Assembly: GCA_018389105.1 (NCBI GenBank)
Contig: JACATO010000603.1
Location: 186,001-250,000, forward strand
DNA length: 64,000 nt
Direction: 5' to 3'
Source: Nautilus pompilius
Lineage: Eukaryota; Mollusca; Cephalopoda; Nautilida; Nautilidae
The notes below the pieces were generated by a model. The model saw only the letters and a list, made by a program, of their open reading frames with translations. It was not told where the DNA came from and searched no databases. The position numbers and the translations under genes were made by a program. Shown here piece after piece: positions 37,832 to 50,700 of this stretch. How positions within the stretch are numbered: position 1 is the first letter of the stretch; each line of letters opens with the position of its first letter.

Positions 37832-38275
37832 TGGCAGTGTTCCTGGTGTGGCCTGCTTCTGGCAGTGTTCCTGGTGTGGTTGGTTCTGGCAGTGTTCCTG
37901 GTGTGGCCTGCTTCTGGCAGTGTTCCTGGTGTGGCCTGGTTCTGGCAGTGTTCCTGGTGTGGCCTGGTTCTGGCAGTGTTCCTGGTGTGGCTTGGTTCTG
38001 GCAGTGTTCCTGGTGTAGTTTGGTTCTGGCAGTGTTCCTGGTGTGGCCTGCTTCTGGCAGTGTTCCTGGTGTGGCCTGCTTCTGGCAGTGTTCCTGGTGT
38101 GGCCTGCTTCTGGCAGTGTTCCTGGTGTGGTTGGTTCTGGCAGTGTTCCTGGTGTGGTTGGTTCTGGCAGTGTTCCTGGTGTGGCCTGGTTCTGGCAGTG
38201 TTCCTGGTGTGGCCTGGTTCTGGCAGTGTTCCTGGTGTGGCCTGCTTCTGGCAGTGTTCCTGGTGTACCCTGCCT
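37832..38275. repeat. 28-bp GC-richer minisatellite, about 16 units, upstream of the Brambleberry gene
   Basis: The unit is ggcagtgttcctggtgtggc plus cctgcttct, cctggttct or gttggttct variants, 27-28 bp each, repeated about 16 times. Because a 28-bp unit shifts frame each time, three units form an 84-bp, 28-residue period, and long open frames appear in several frames on both strands (for example HQEHCQKQATPGTLPE on the minus strand). These are by-products of the repeat. The array ends about 300-440 bp before the start of the next gene. Confidence 0.95.
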
Positions 38276-38711
38276 TGTGGTTGGTTCTCTCTGTACCTGG
38301 ACACTGATGATCCCTGACCCAACTGGAAAGCAGAGTGCTTTTTCTACCACCAGTCCTTTGGCTGGCAGCCAGCTGTTTACCATCTATGTTCTTTCTACCA
38401 GCTGGAAATCTGTTAGGTGATTACACAAAAGGAAAATTTTTTTAAAAAGTGACCCTTCACCAAAAAAAAAAAGATCGAAAGTAAAAATGCTTAACTTTTT
38501 AAAATTTAATTTAATTTATTTAGTACTATTATAAAAATTACATATTGGTTTTCTTTAACGTTATCGTGACACTTTCTTGATGTATGATGTTGTGTCTCGG
38601 TTAATTTATACGAAAGTTAGGCTGACTAGCTTTTGGACGTACGCAGAGTTTGGCGCGCTCAGTTCGTTGTGGCCGCCGACGCTTATTATCCGCCTTTTAA
38701 CTTCTTTGATT

Positions 38712-41700
38712 ATGGCCTTTATTGCTTGTGTCCTGTTATTTGTCGTCTCTGCGAAGGCAGCGAGGTATAGTTTTGAAATTGACGAAAACGCATACAGAGC
38801 TGGGGAGGGTCAGATTCGGCTGATGAAAGAGCGGTCTGCGATCCCTCGGTATGGCGCGTGCTGGGCCGCCTCGCACTCCCTGATCCAAGAGGGCTGCAGG
38901 AGGCTAACCGGCGAGGTTCACAGCAGGCTGGCGCTTGCCTACCTGAATTGCTATTTGCAGCTGCACGGCCTGCCATCCTACCCCTGCCGAAGAGACCAGT
39001 CTATTGCGAACTGCACGGCCTCCGTGTCTGACGGCGACCGAGGCAGCCTCTCGCAGTTCTTCATCCACACGCAGAGCATCTGCTATTTCCTGGAGATACA
39101 GACCTGGCACGGGGAAGCGAGGGAAACGATATCAGAACTGATTTTAACGTCGGCAGAGGTTACTACCAAGCTGGACCTGTTGTCGTCTTTACAGTCCAAG
39201 TTAATCGAGACGCAGAACATGACGCTGCACAACCAAGAAGCTATCCTGCTCAAAGCAGATGACTTGAACCGCATCATCTCATCGTCTTCAGATAACGTGC
39301 GAGATACGCTAAAAGAATTCAAGGAATCTACTGAAAACCAGTGGTCGATGATGAACGAGATCTCTGATCACATAGCTAAGCTTCGATCACTGTTTGTGGG
39401 AGAGATTTCCTGGTTTTATTCATTTGTATTCTATGCAATATCTGTAATGTTGTGCTTCCTTCTGACGTCAACTGCTCGTACAGAGAATGCCCGGCCCCTG
39501 TTGTTTGTGATAATGACGGTGAATATAGTTGTTGAGAGACAGGTAATCTCATGGGAAACAAATCAAGATCCACTGAGTACTTTTGTTGATGTAAGTAGAT
39601 TTCAGTACCCATGCAAACAATCAAATGGTTGAACTTCCAGTTGAATGGAAACTTGCTACTGTTTAATTCATTCTTTATAAATGGAGACAGCAGCCTTCTG
39701 AAAACTCCAAGGAGGTTGGAAACATTGGAAAGTGTTTTAATTAAGTATACTAACGACTAAATCTAGAATTCCGAATAAGGAAGATATCTCAAGAATTCTG
39801 AAGATTTGAGAGAAATTGTTCTGATCTTATTTGGAACAACTCCAGCCATCTTCCAAATGTTCACTTATTGTCTGACTTTAGATTCCTCAGGGATTTCTAT
39901 AAGGTCAGAAAGATTAAGTATGTAATTATTCAAATAGCTTGCATTCCAAAGTTACCATTAAAATAAGGAAATGCTTTGATATTCTTAAATATACATACAG
40001 TAGAATACGTGAAGTACTTTATTGCTTGAGAAATGTTGGAATCAATTGATCTGACTGCGTTTCTTGGCAGATCTCTTAAGTCTTATGTGGTAATCAAAAG
40101 GAATTTCGAGTTGGGTAGTAGAATCTGCTTTGCAGATCTTTTGAAATTCTTGCAAGTTATTATTCGAACTATAATAAGGGTGGGTGGCAGTCAATTTTAT
40201 ATACTTGGATTTTAGGAAAGCTTTTAAGAGATTGTTTACAAAAGGTTAGAGACTTGTAGTTTTAGATGGTGTCACTTTACATTTTATTAGTGATGTGGTA
40301 TACCACAGGAATTGATGTTGGAACCTGTTTTGAGAATAACTAATATTTTAAAATTTTTACTAATGATACTACCAAAGTGTATGGCAGAGTAAATTATCAG
40401 GAGATAAATCTTAAAGAAAAACAAATTGGCAACAATTTCCATATCTGGCCATTCAGATACATTTTTCATTTGAATATGTAAATGCACAAATTTCAGACAG
40501 TAATTTAAAGGCAGAAATGGCATACATTTTAAACATGGAAAGACTTTAGAAAGTCATAGTCAGATTTAAAATGAGAGAGACAGCTATCGATTTAAACTTG
40601 CTTACCTGTATCCAGCTGTCAGTCTGTTACAGCGTTGTTTCTAGCTTATATTAAAAGATATCAGAAATTCTCTTGGTACATCAATTAATGCAGAGATTCC
40701 AAGTTAAATCTTTATTGTTAAATCTTATGAAGTCTACAGTGTATTTTCTAAAAATTTGCTAACAGATTGTCATGCATTTTAAATGCTTTGAATTGCAAAT
40801 TTTAAATTATAATTACCATAAGAAAAGCATTCTTTGTTTTATTTGTTTACTTTTGTCTTTAATTTCAAAGTATTCTAGAACTTATATAAAAGATAACTAT
40901 ATTTTTACTTGTTATGAAATTTTTAACCATTGTTTACATTTCACACATTGTTACCCTGAAAATATTTTCATCAGAAACTCTTATTTGGTGATCTACATTG
41001 AAAAAAGCTTTACATGGTATCAAATGTAACCAATGGGAACACTGTTCATAGGTTGGTTGGAAGAAAAATTTGTAAAGATTTTGACTTAGTGTTTAAAGTC
41101 AATTGTCAGGCACAGCAGATTCAGAGCAGTGGTGTTGAACTTTTGATATGAGGGTAAATAGATCCTGTATTCATTGATGAACATTTAAAAATATCCATCC
41201 CTCAGAATACCCTGCCTGCTTGTGTTTAATCAAAGGATCCTTGACATACTCAGCAGGAAGGAGTAATATACCATACAGACTCATTGCTTGGAAGATGGGA
41301 AATGAACTGCATCTTTTTTTTCATGAACCCCAGATTAGCCCCACTGAGCACCTATGAAAGCATGTTGATAGACATCTGTAGGCCAAACAACTAATGCCAA
41401 CCTCACAGCAGCAACTAAAGGAATCCTGCAAACTTTAGGGGAAAAGCTGGTCGTATTGATGATCTGATAGTACAACCCTAGTTACCTAACAGCTATACAT
41501 AATAAAAAAAGTATTTCGACCAAATATTGAAAATAATTTTTTGAGCAGTTATTGTATGTACCTTACTAAATAAGTGTACGTGTAAAATATCAGTGGTGCT
41601 CAAATTATTGGGGAAGAGATTTGTATTAGTAATAGTCTTCCTGCTGCTTTCTACACTTGTTTATTGATTACTAATGAATTATTATTTTCTTTTTAAAATA

Positions 41701-44700
41701 GCAACACATCTATTACAAGCAGTGCTTGTGCCGAAAGATTTCCTGTATTGTGTCATTTGTTGTTTTGGTGATTTCTGCTTATTCCTATCAAAACTTAGCA
41801 GCCAACAATAATGCTCTACTGAAGGAGATCAAGAAACAGCTTTCTGACTTGACAACATTGTTGTATCAGTTAGGTATGCCATAATTAAAGATGCATATCT
41901 TTATTTCTGAATAGTAATTTTAGATCAGTGTTGACAATTTGTATAATTGCAGACTTTAAAAGGTGAAAAAATTTGCAAATAAAGGCAGAATTGTGAGTTC
42001 ACTGATTTCTATTGAATCAGTTGTTGACATTGCAAATAACCTACTGCTAGAGCTTTTTAACCACCATATATTGGCACCCTCATTGAGGTAGGTTACAGAA
42101 AACTTTCCCTTCTGATCAGAGATGGAGCAGAGCTCCACTAATGAGCTGACAGAGGGGGGGAGAGAGACCAATGGAGACTGAATGATGACAAGAACTTTGC
42201 TCTAAAACTGTCTGTTTTAAATTAGAAGTAATAACAAAAACTACTGTTTTTAAATTTTGCAGTTGAATTATAAATATTTCATTTATTTTATTTTTATTCA
42301 CTAATTGGATTCAAACTAGGTGGGCAGGTTCTTATTTTAGTCTTTGGATTTTTATATGTAGTTTATTAAATTCCTAGTTGTCCCTCAAATATTGATAGTG
42401 TTTTGTGCATTGCATTTTTTAATTAATGGCTTCATTTCAGTGATTTAATGCAACGGGGTAAGACTTTGTTTGAATGCTAGTAACAGTTAGTTAAATAGGT
42501 TTGTTAATTTAACCTAAACATTTTAATCTATTGACCAAGTTCAGAGTAGTGGATGGTTGGCTGTGTCTATAGATCATTGACCTGCTGTAGATAAGGACCC
42601 AGAACTAGCTCTCATTGGGATCTCTCTCAGTTTGGTAACCACTCTGCCTGCTTAGTTGTGAATGAAAAACCATTCTAGTACAGATTTTCCAGGTACTTGT
42701 AACTCTTGTTTGGCTCGCACCTTGACCACCAATCAAGAGCTACCAAGTACTCGGTAGCTTGCTTGTCACCAAGACTGATGCCCTAAACCTCCCTCTTCTA
42801 GCTCAATTGTAAGATGTTTTCAACACTTCAAAGTCAGAATAAGTTTGCAAAAGAAGAAAAGACTAAGTTTAAAGAGCAATTTCCCTATCTCTTGTACCTA
42901 CTGCCTCATGTTTGTTTGAAAATTTACTTCACTGCTTAGCAGTTAAAATTGCTTTGAAAAATATCTCATTTTTGCATAATGCATAGTATAAAATTTGTTT
43001 GTCTTATGGAAAATTTATATGAAATTTTCTCATCTCATTTGATTTTAATTTTTTTGTTTCTTTCATGTTTTTTTTTTTTGACAATTTAGTGACTAGTACT
43101 ATAGATATAAATGTTTAAAATAAAATTTTATCAACTACAGGTATTGGAAAAAATGTTCAACATAGTAATCAAAGTGAAGTGTCAAGGATAACAAATGAAA
43201 AACACACAACTTTGCCACATGAAGGTAGCAGCTGTATCAGTATATCTACATGTAGTAAGTACATTTTCATTACAGATGAATTAATTCTGTATTCTGTTGA
43301 ATCAGTCAACACATGGAAAAATAATTAATACATACATATTGAGAATATTATGATATTCACTTTGTAATTATAAATTTAGTTGATTCAAATTAAAAACTAC
43401 CATGTTGTCAAGCAGTATCACCTAGTTTTTTAACACAATTATTTTCGTGATTGACTAATTATTGATGGTGATTGTTTTAAAATGGCAATAATGGATATAT
43501 TGTTTACAGCAACTGGCTATGACACTGATGACAGTAGTAGGAGTGATAAGACAGACATTAAAAAACGTGATCTAACAATAGAGACAGGCCAATTTTTAAC
43601 ATGGATTTCTGGTGGCAAATACCACACTAGTAAGTATTATTTGAGTAAAACTGCCTATTTTATTGTTAATCTAGGATTATTCTAAAGACTTTTTTAAAAG
43701 TTCTTTTAGCACATAATTTCTACATAGAAGGAAATAAATGTGTCTTTGTGTGTGAACATTGTTTGTGTAATAATTACCCATAATTTGAAGGTGTGATTAT
43801 TGCTTTTTTTTCTTTCAAAAAACTATTAATTGGAGATATTAGTTACCTATGTATAATTATTTGTGTACAGCACTTTCTATGGCTTTTATATTAATTTGAA
43901 TTTGAAAAAAATTATTTGTATTCATTATTAAAGAAATGAAAGTGTAGATACGAAATTTTATAATTGATCTTCAATTTAATATTGGAATGGTTTTTATTTA
44001 TTCACAATTTATAAAGAAAATATTAATTCTATAAGATAACACTTACTGCTTTAATTTTGTTTATCTCAAAATCTGCAATGTTTTCAGGTGGTTCTACAAA
44101 CTCTGGCTCAGTAAATAACAGTACAAGTGGACCAGCATCGGTAACTATTTGTGTGACAATCTTGTTTTTGTTGACAGCCATTGTGAGCTTATTTGACAGC
44201 TGATTTCCTCTAGAAAATGGGGTTTCTTTTTTAAAAATTAAATTTGACCTTAGTTCATTATAAGGCAGAAGCCATGGGTTCTGGTCTTTTCTAACTCCAG
44301 CTGCTGATGTATGTTACCTTTCCTCACTCCTTCCTTAAGTATAGCAGTACTTTCTGAGACACTGCAAATGGTAATGTATTCACTCAGACTCCTTGTTATC
44401 AGCCACCTCTTTCTTAACTCATTGTGATTATTAATCTTGAAAATATGACAAGTAGGTGGTGTCATATCAGATTGTTTTATTTTAAACGTTTTATGAATAA
44501 CCATTAATAAGCTTAAACAAATAGAATAATACAAGCAGTAAATGAATTTCTCATAGCTGAGGGAATTTCAAGACACTTGTGTACTGATGAGTACTGTAAG
44601 ACACTGGGTAAAAAGTGGTGAAACTGATCTCCAAGGTAGGCCTTACAGCAGCTGTTAATGAAGACAACACTCAGAAGGTTGATGAACTGATCCTTAAAGA

Positions 44701-46862
44701 TTGACTGCTATGCGTAGTAGAGTGTCTTATCTACATGTCAAAGACCATTGGACAAATTGGATGGACTGTACTTTCTCACTCTACGGCTAATCTTCTGAAG
44801 CAAGCCGTGTGTTGCTACTCACTTGATTTCAGGTCTGATGTTGTCCATGGTTCAAATCATTGGTGGTTTTCTCAGATGACTAAATAGTCCAGTCTTGATT
44901 TTCAGATCTTTAGGCAGTGGTGGCACAATGTTACAGGAGGGAGATGGTGTCACTGTCAGAGTTTTCTCTCCTCCTCTTTTCAATCACTTTTGGGCCTCTT
45001 GGTCAAGTCAGCCTGCTTCGAAAGGTTTTGCAGACTCTTGGATCAGCTGACACCACTGAGAATGATTGATTACGAGGTCCTTCCAGGTTTCTACATTGAT
45101 GTTTCCAATCTTCATGCAGATCTTTAGCATGTCCTTCCATCATTTCCTTTGACTGCCTCTCGATCATTGTCTATTCTGTAATTGCAAGTAGAGAACTTGG
45201 TTTGACAGACGAGATTTATCCATGCGTATACAATGTCCAGCCCAGTGAAGCTGGTGTTTCATTAAATGAGCTTGAGCTTGGATGCTGGTTGTCTGTGCTT
45301 CTTTGAAGACGTTTGTGTTGTTTTTATGGTTTACCCATTTGATGCCAAGGATACTGCTGAAGCAATGTTGATGGAAATGTTCAAGGGCTTTGATATGACT
45401 TTGATAGATGGTCCATGTCTCACTGCAGTATAGAATGGTGATGATGACAGCATTGTACGCCATGATTTGTCTTTTCTCAGATGCCTTTTTTGTTGAAGAT
45501 TTCCTGTCTCAGTTTTCTAAAGGAGTACAAGCACTGCCTATTCTATGTTCTACTATCTTGTCAATGGTGGCATCCAAGGTATGAGAAATTGTCAATATAC
45601 TTGAGGGGTTCACTGTCAACAATGTTTACTGGAGATGTAGCTGTTGGTTGTCCCATTGCTGGCTGGTACAGGATTTTAGTTTTTGAGATGTTGAGTGACA
45701 AGCCCAGCTTCCTGTAGACATCATTAGGGAGGTTGAGGGTCATGTGCAATTTCCAGTCGTTGGCATATCAGTGGTGGAAACTTTTGTCCTGGCTTTGAGA
45801 TGTTGAAGATTTTAGAGTTTGCTATCAAGTTGGTAGATGGTCTTTAATGAGAAAGGCATCTTTGAACAATTAAAAAATGACGACATTGTGAAGAATGCTG
45901 TTTGTCAATAACTGCATAACTGCATATCAGTGCTTGTTCCATATTGATGCAAGTATGTAGATTATGATGGTAGCTGTGTGGAGAATAACCATTTTGGTGT
46001 CTTTTAAAAAAAACCTTTTGTGTTCATAGAATTTTGAGTAAAGAGATTAAGGGCATTACCATTTTGAGTGTTTCTCATGTAAAAGTAATGCTTTTTTATA
46101 AAGTAAAAAAAAAACCATCTCTATAGAAAAAAATCATATGGATCATGAATCTTTGGCTTGGAATTTTGCTAATCTATCTTTTTCTTTTTTTCATAAGTGG
46201 TCGGTTGAGTGAAAAGTGAGACCATGCTACTAACATGCTTAATTTTTTTGTCAGGATATTTATGTTGTTATGGGTGTGGAAACATTTGTTTATGAAAAAA
46301 TCTATTAAATTCAGATTATTTTACTTTTTTGTAGTGTTATAATTGTCATTAAAATCATCATCATTTATTAGTATCAAAAATAAAATCTAATTCCAAAGTT
46401 ACAAATACATGAACTTTGTTTTGGTATAAAAATTCATGAGGGATCTACTTTAACTTGCATTATTTCATACTTGGAAAATAATCTTTTAATTATTCATTCT
46501 CTTGGATAAATAGCTAATCTTGGGCTTCTGTGCCTGTAACACTGTGAAATTGAAGTTACCTAAATTTTTTTTTTTTTTTCAGTGTGGTATATTGCCAAGT
46601 TTGTGAATACACTAGATAAACAAATTCAGATGTACTCAGTTTTTAATAGTTTATTGAGAAGGTTTACAGTTCAGTGTCTCTTCTGATTAAATGCATCTGA
46701 AAAGATTAATATATTAAAAAAGTGTGAAAAAAATTTACCCAAGTAAGTGACTATAGGTTTTTAGCTGTAGTGTAATAAGCCTTGATTAAACTGTGAAGTT
46801 TATTTTTATTACAGGAAAGAACTCATCGGTATAGCCTTAGATCCAGGATGAAAAGTATGTAA
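38712..46862 (+). CDS. Brambleberry / KAR5 / GEX1-family nuclear fusion protein, 6 coding exons
   Basis: Exons: 38712-39590, 41702-41873, 43141-43254, 43510-43629, 44088-44140 and 46815-46862, with phases 0, 1, 1, 1, 0; about 461 residues. The family acts at the nuclear envelope in fusion of pronuclei or of chromosome-bearing micronuclei. I chose the ATG at 38712 because it opens a clean signal peptide (MAFIACVLLFVVSAKA); an upstream in-frame ATG at 38580 would add 44 residues. The luminal cysteine-rich domain has Cys 50, 62, 80, 92, 101 and 124 with the family blocks CWAASHSLIQEGC, ALAYLNCYLQLHGLPSYPC and FFIHTQSICYFLEIQTWH. A predicted coiled coil (about 135-225) follows, then hydrophobic segments at 234-252, 262-275 and about 306-320, then a Ser/Thr-rich tail. 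If exon 5 is read through its weak donor, the protein ends at 44203 instead, with a hydrophobic tail. The last exon ends in YSLRSRMKSM. Confidence 0.9.
41180..41520 (+). mobile_element. Tc1-like transposase C-terminal scrap in Brambleberry intron 1
   Basis: Around 41328-41400 the translation reads QISPTEHL, a stop, then KHVDRHL and AKQLMPT. This corresponds to the SPDLNPIEHLWE..DRRLRAK block at the end of Tc1 transposases. No inverted repeats were identified, so the ends are approximate. Confidence 0.55.
44770..45850 (-). mobile_element. Second LINE 3' fragment, in Brambleberry intron 5
   Basis: Minus strand: 45749-45561 encodes the end of a reverse transcriptase (LGLSLNISKTKILYQP, then YIDNFSYLGCH). 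After a frameshift, 45463-45164 encodes the C-terminal region (ILYCSETWTIYQSHIKALEH, HLMKHQLHWAGHCIRM). It is similar in layout to the LINE at 31543-34420, with the same LGLSLN-KT-LYQP signature, but it is 5'-truncated, the usual outcome of LINE insertion. Confidence 0.88.
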
Positions 46863-47264
46863 AATCCTATTTTGAATCAAGATGAGGACTTCGTTTGGAA
46901 AAGTTAGCTGTATGAAATAATGGGGTAATCAGAGACTTTGATTGTCCTACTGTCAGAACATGCAGAATATTGGATAGCAAGTTTCAAGTATCATATTGTA
47001 TTGGGGCTTCATTTCATTTTGAATTAAATCTCAGATTAACTGCATTTTTAGGCCTTTGTTTTTGCTTTCAGTGGCATAAACCTTAATTTAGGTTGTTTTT
47101 ATTTTCTGGTTGGTTTAAGTAATACAGCTTTCACATCAAGTTCGTATTAAGAAAACAAATATATATTGTTATTATTACAAACCATTTAAAAATTATGTAT
47201 TTATTTGAACTGAAAATTGGCTAATTGTGGCATGTAAAAAATTCAAGGTTATGTACAATATATA

Positions 47265-48487
47265 CGGGGTCTGTCCAAAAAGAAACCGAACTTTTAAAAC
47301 AGCATGCGCATGACTGCCATGCTGTGTATTGGTGACCTTGACCTTCAGTCTAATAATAGCCGCATCACGCCACGTCCATTAGTCATCAATCTACATGCGC
47401 TAGAGTGAACGTATGTTTAGTGCACTTGGCAATTTGTCGCAAGTTGAAAAATGAAGGATCTTGAAGAGCAACATGTTTGTGTGAAATTATGTTTCAAATT
47501 GGGGAAAACGTTTACGGAGACTTTTCTAATGTTGCAACAGGCCTATGGAGAGGATTGTTTGAGCTGTATGCAATGTCATGAGTGGTACCAGTGTTTCAAA
47601 TCGGGAAGAACATCCACTGAAGACAATCCCAAATCTGGATGACCTTCCATGACAACGGACGACAATCACATTGAGAAAGTGCGTGCTGTGATCTGTGGAA
47701 ATTGTCGCCTGACTGTCCGTAAAGTTTCTGAAGAAGTAGGCATCTGTAAAAGTTTGTGCCACATGATTTTAAAAGAAAAATTGAACATGCATCGTGTGGC
47801 TGCAAAATTTGTGCCACGTCTGCTGACAGATGAACAAAAAGAGAACTGAGTCACAGTCAGGAGCTCTTTGATCATTCGAATGCTGATGAAAGCTGTCTGA
47901 AAAAAGTCATAACAGGTGACAAAATGTGGGTGTATGGCTACAATGTCAAAACAAAAAGGCAGTCGTCGTAGTGAGTTGATCGTCATTTTTTATTGGAAAG
48001 GTATTGTTCATCATGAGTTTGTTCCACATGGTCAGATGATCAATTAAGAGTTTTACTTGGATGTCCTGAGGCGGTTGAGAGAGGCAGCCTAAGGCATGGA
48101 AAAACAAAACCTGAATGCTGCACCATGACAACGCACCTGCTTACACGTCACTCCCTATCGGTGACTTTTTGGCAAAGCACTCGACAACTCTCATCCCCCA
48201 GCTGCCCTACTCTCTGGATTTGGCCCCTGTGGACTTTTTTTTGTTCCCAAAATTGAAATTCATCCTGAAAGGTCACTGATTTCAGACAATCGAAGAAAAT
48301 TTGCTACAAGGAGTGCGCACTATCCCTGAAAACGTGTTCCAGAACGCTTTCCAAAACTGGAAAAAACATTGGGAGCAGTGTATCAACATTGGAGGGAAAT
48401 ATTTTGAAGGAGACAAGTCTGATTAAATTGGAAGTAAAGTAATAAATTTGTTTTTTAAAAAATTTGGTTCTTTTTGGACAGACCTTG
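47265..48487 (+). mobile_element. Mariner transposon, 1.2 kb, decayed but with both ends
   Basis: Left end cggggtctgtccaaaaagaa and right end, as reverse complement, caaggtctgtccaaaaagaa are inverted repeats next to TA on both sides. The transposase starts at 47451 (MKDLEEQHVCVKLCFKLGKT), with a stop at 47640. It continues as the second HTH (CRLTVRKVSEEVGICKSL) and AKFVPRLLTDEQKE at about 47802-47846. Degenerate DDE pieces run to about 48420. The family is different from the mariner at 28982-30229. Confidence 0.92.
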
Positions 48488-48831
48488 TACATATATACGC
48501 AACAAACCCCCTCTCAACCAAAATTCTGGCAACCAGAATATTCCCAAGACTAAAATTAAGATTTAATTTTGATGGATAGATCAGAAAACTGAAATAAGCT
48601 GGCAGTTTTCAGGTTATAGACTAGTTTATTGAAACTTTTTTCCCTGACCCAATTCTTGAAAAATTTAATTAAATAGAAGAGTTTTTTGCAACTTGCTACA
48701 TATTTTCATGTTTCACATGGTGTAAAAGTGATGCAACCAAGGGTAGAGAAATGTCATAACACATTTGGCTGTTGCAGGTGATCAATGGGCGGGGGGCAGA
48801 TCATATTATAATTAAATATTTTTATATTAAT

Positions 48832-49641
48832 ACCCAGTTCACAAGATAGCTTGAACGTCTTAGTGTTGATCTTGGTAAAACATCGTTTCAATGGATTAAA
48901 TCATAAATACATCCTTGGGTTTTTTATCTTGGCTTTCATGGAGGACATCTTGGATTTGCTTTTGGCTGTCTGAAGGATTTTGAGTACTATTTTCTGTTTT
49001 TGGATTTCATTTAGTTTTGACAACACTGAAGATTTGTAGAGCATTTGCTAGTGCAATTTCTCCATTGTACTCAACAAAAATGTCATTGAAATGTAGAAGA
49101 TAAGGTGCTTAAATGCCTATAGTGGAAGACAACCTGCCTTTGTGTTGTTTCTATAGCAAAGTAGATATAACTTGTCATATCTCATTTTTGGCTGGATCAT
49201 ATCTACGATAAGCATGCATTCTACCTGGTCCCATCTTGTTTTGCTTCATCTTCAGCACCATCTTGAAACAATTGAGTTATTTCTTTGAATGGAGCAATAT
49301 ACTTTGAACCATAACAGGATTTGTATGTGGGTTGAATGGCACAAGCTCCTTCGGAATACTGGTATCAGACATTGGGTTACTCTCTTGAATGTAATTAATC
49401 TTTCCCCATTTTAATAAGTTTTTTTTACATGAACCAAAGCAGCATGTGTTATATCATGTTGACCTACAACATCTCTGCAGAGGTGATAATATATATTTAT
49501 ACTTTTTCTACACTTAAAAGCTCTGGACTTTTCAGACATTAAGCTAATCGGAAAAGTTTAAATTCTATTAGAAAAATCCGTTACCAGAAGTTCTGTATAA
49601 AACTAACAAAAACATGCTGGTCTGTCTTGTGAACTGGGTGT
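48832..49641. mobile_element. Unclassified element with terminal inverted repeats, about 810 bp
   Basis: The left border carries acccagttcacaaga (48832-48846) and the right border its reverse complement tcttgtgaactgggt (about 49626-49640), 15 of 15 bases. The interior contains no transposase I recognise. Minus-strand frames across it are short and interrupted. It could be a non-autonomous DNA transposon. Confidence 0.5.
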
Positions 49642-50179
49642 TAGAAATATTAAAAAGTCAGGCACTTTATTTTGAACATAAGCATAAACAATATATGCAT
49701 GCATATAAAAGTTAGATACAGATTATAATATTTGAGATTTTATGTAGTAGTGGGATGAATATATTTTTTAAAAATTTATTAAGGCATGTTATATTTAATA
49801 TTTTTAATGTTTTGTTTTCAATAATCCCACATTTGAAATAATTTTTTTAATCATACAGTGAACCCTTTAATTCCAAAAAACTAAGGAAATGTAACTAACC
49901 TAATAAAATTCTAGTTTCTATTAACTGAAAATATCCATTGACTGAGATGGGTGCACACCAATTATTTTGTTTAATAGAGGGTTCACTCAATATACTAATC
50001 ACAAAAAAAAGCAACATATTTCTAAGCATAGTACGCTCATGCTTGTACATATTCTAGTCGAAAAGGACTTGCACATTAATCTAATCTCTCTATTAAATAA
50101 TTGATATTAATCTAAGCTAAGTAAAATTGTTAGACAAAAATAAACATGCAAAATGGCAGACACCAGTCTAAAAATGATT

Positions 50180-50700
50180 AGAGAAATTTGTGTTGCCAGA
50201 AAAAGCTTTAGTAATATATGAACACCACTGACCAAATTCAAGCTTGTGCACATTTTGGTATCAATCAAATCAGATGAACTAGGTTGTTCTGGACTATTGC
50301 AGCCAACTTCCAGTTGATCAAGAGACTGGGCAGACAGACTTGGTGAGCAAAAGCACATCTCTAGGATCTCCTAAACAGTTCATTCCAATCTATATCCAGA
50401 GATTGTTTAGACAGAATTTTCATGGTATGGATGGGCACTGTCATCCATAAAGATGAAGTTGGGAATTTTGCTATTGGACCAGAGGCATGAGTATGGGCAT
50501 AATGATCTTATCCCTCCCTGTATCTGACACCAGTCATGGTACTGCTTTTAATCATGACAAGATTAGTCCTTTGGCTAAAATGCCATCTCATACCATCAGG
50601 CTTCTCTCACCAAATTGATCATTTTGGTAATGGCATAGCAAATAATTTCTCAACTTACCTTCAGATTCAGACTTGTTGATCCTTGGTGTCTAGATACAAG
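50180..50700 (-). mobile_element. Tc1-like transposase fragment
   Basis: The minus-strand translation near 50610-50520 reads GMRWHFSQRTNLVMIKSS and then TMTGVRYREG, the block preceding the second aspartate of Tc1 transposases. About 70 bases further on, a frame-broken stretch corresponds to the FMDDNARPH region. The tail near 50340-50200 fits the C-terminus. No inverted repeats were found. Confidence 0.75.

Noticed and set aside
37796..38420. Long proline/threonine/histidine-rich frames (up to 195 residues) on both strands
   Set aside because: They are by-products of the 28-bp repeat. Several frames are open at once and no splice sites, signal peptide or conserved domain support any of them.
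38719..39624. Minus-strand frames within the Brambleberry first exon
   Set aside because: They are antisense to a conserved coding exon whose plus-strand product matches a known family.
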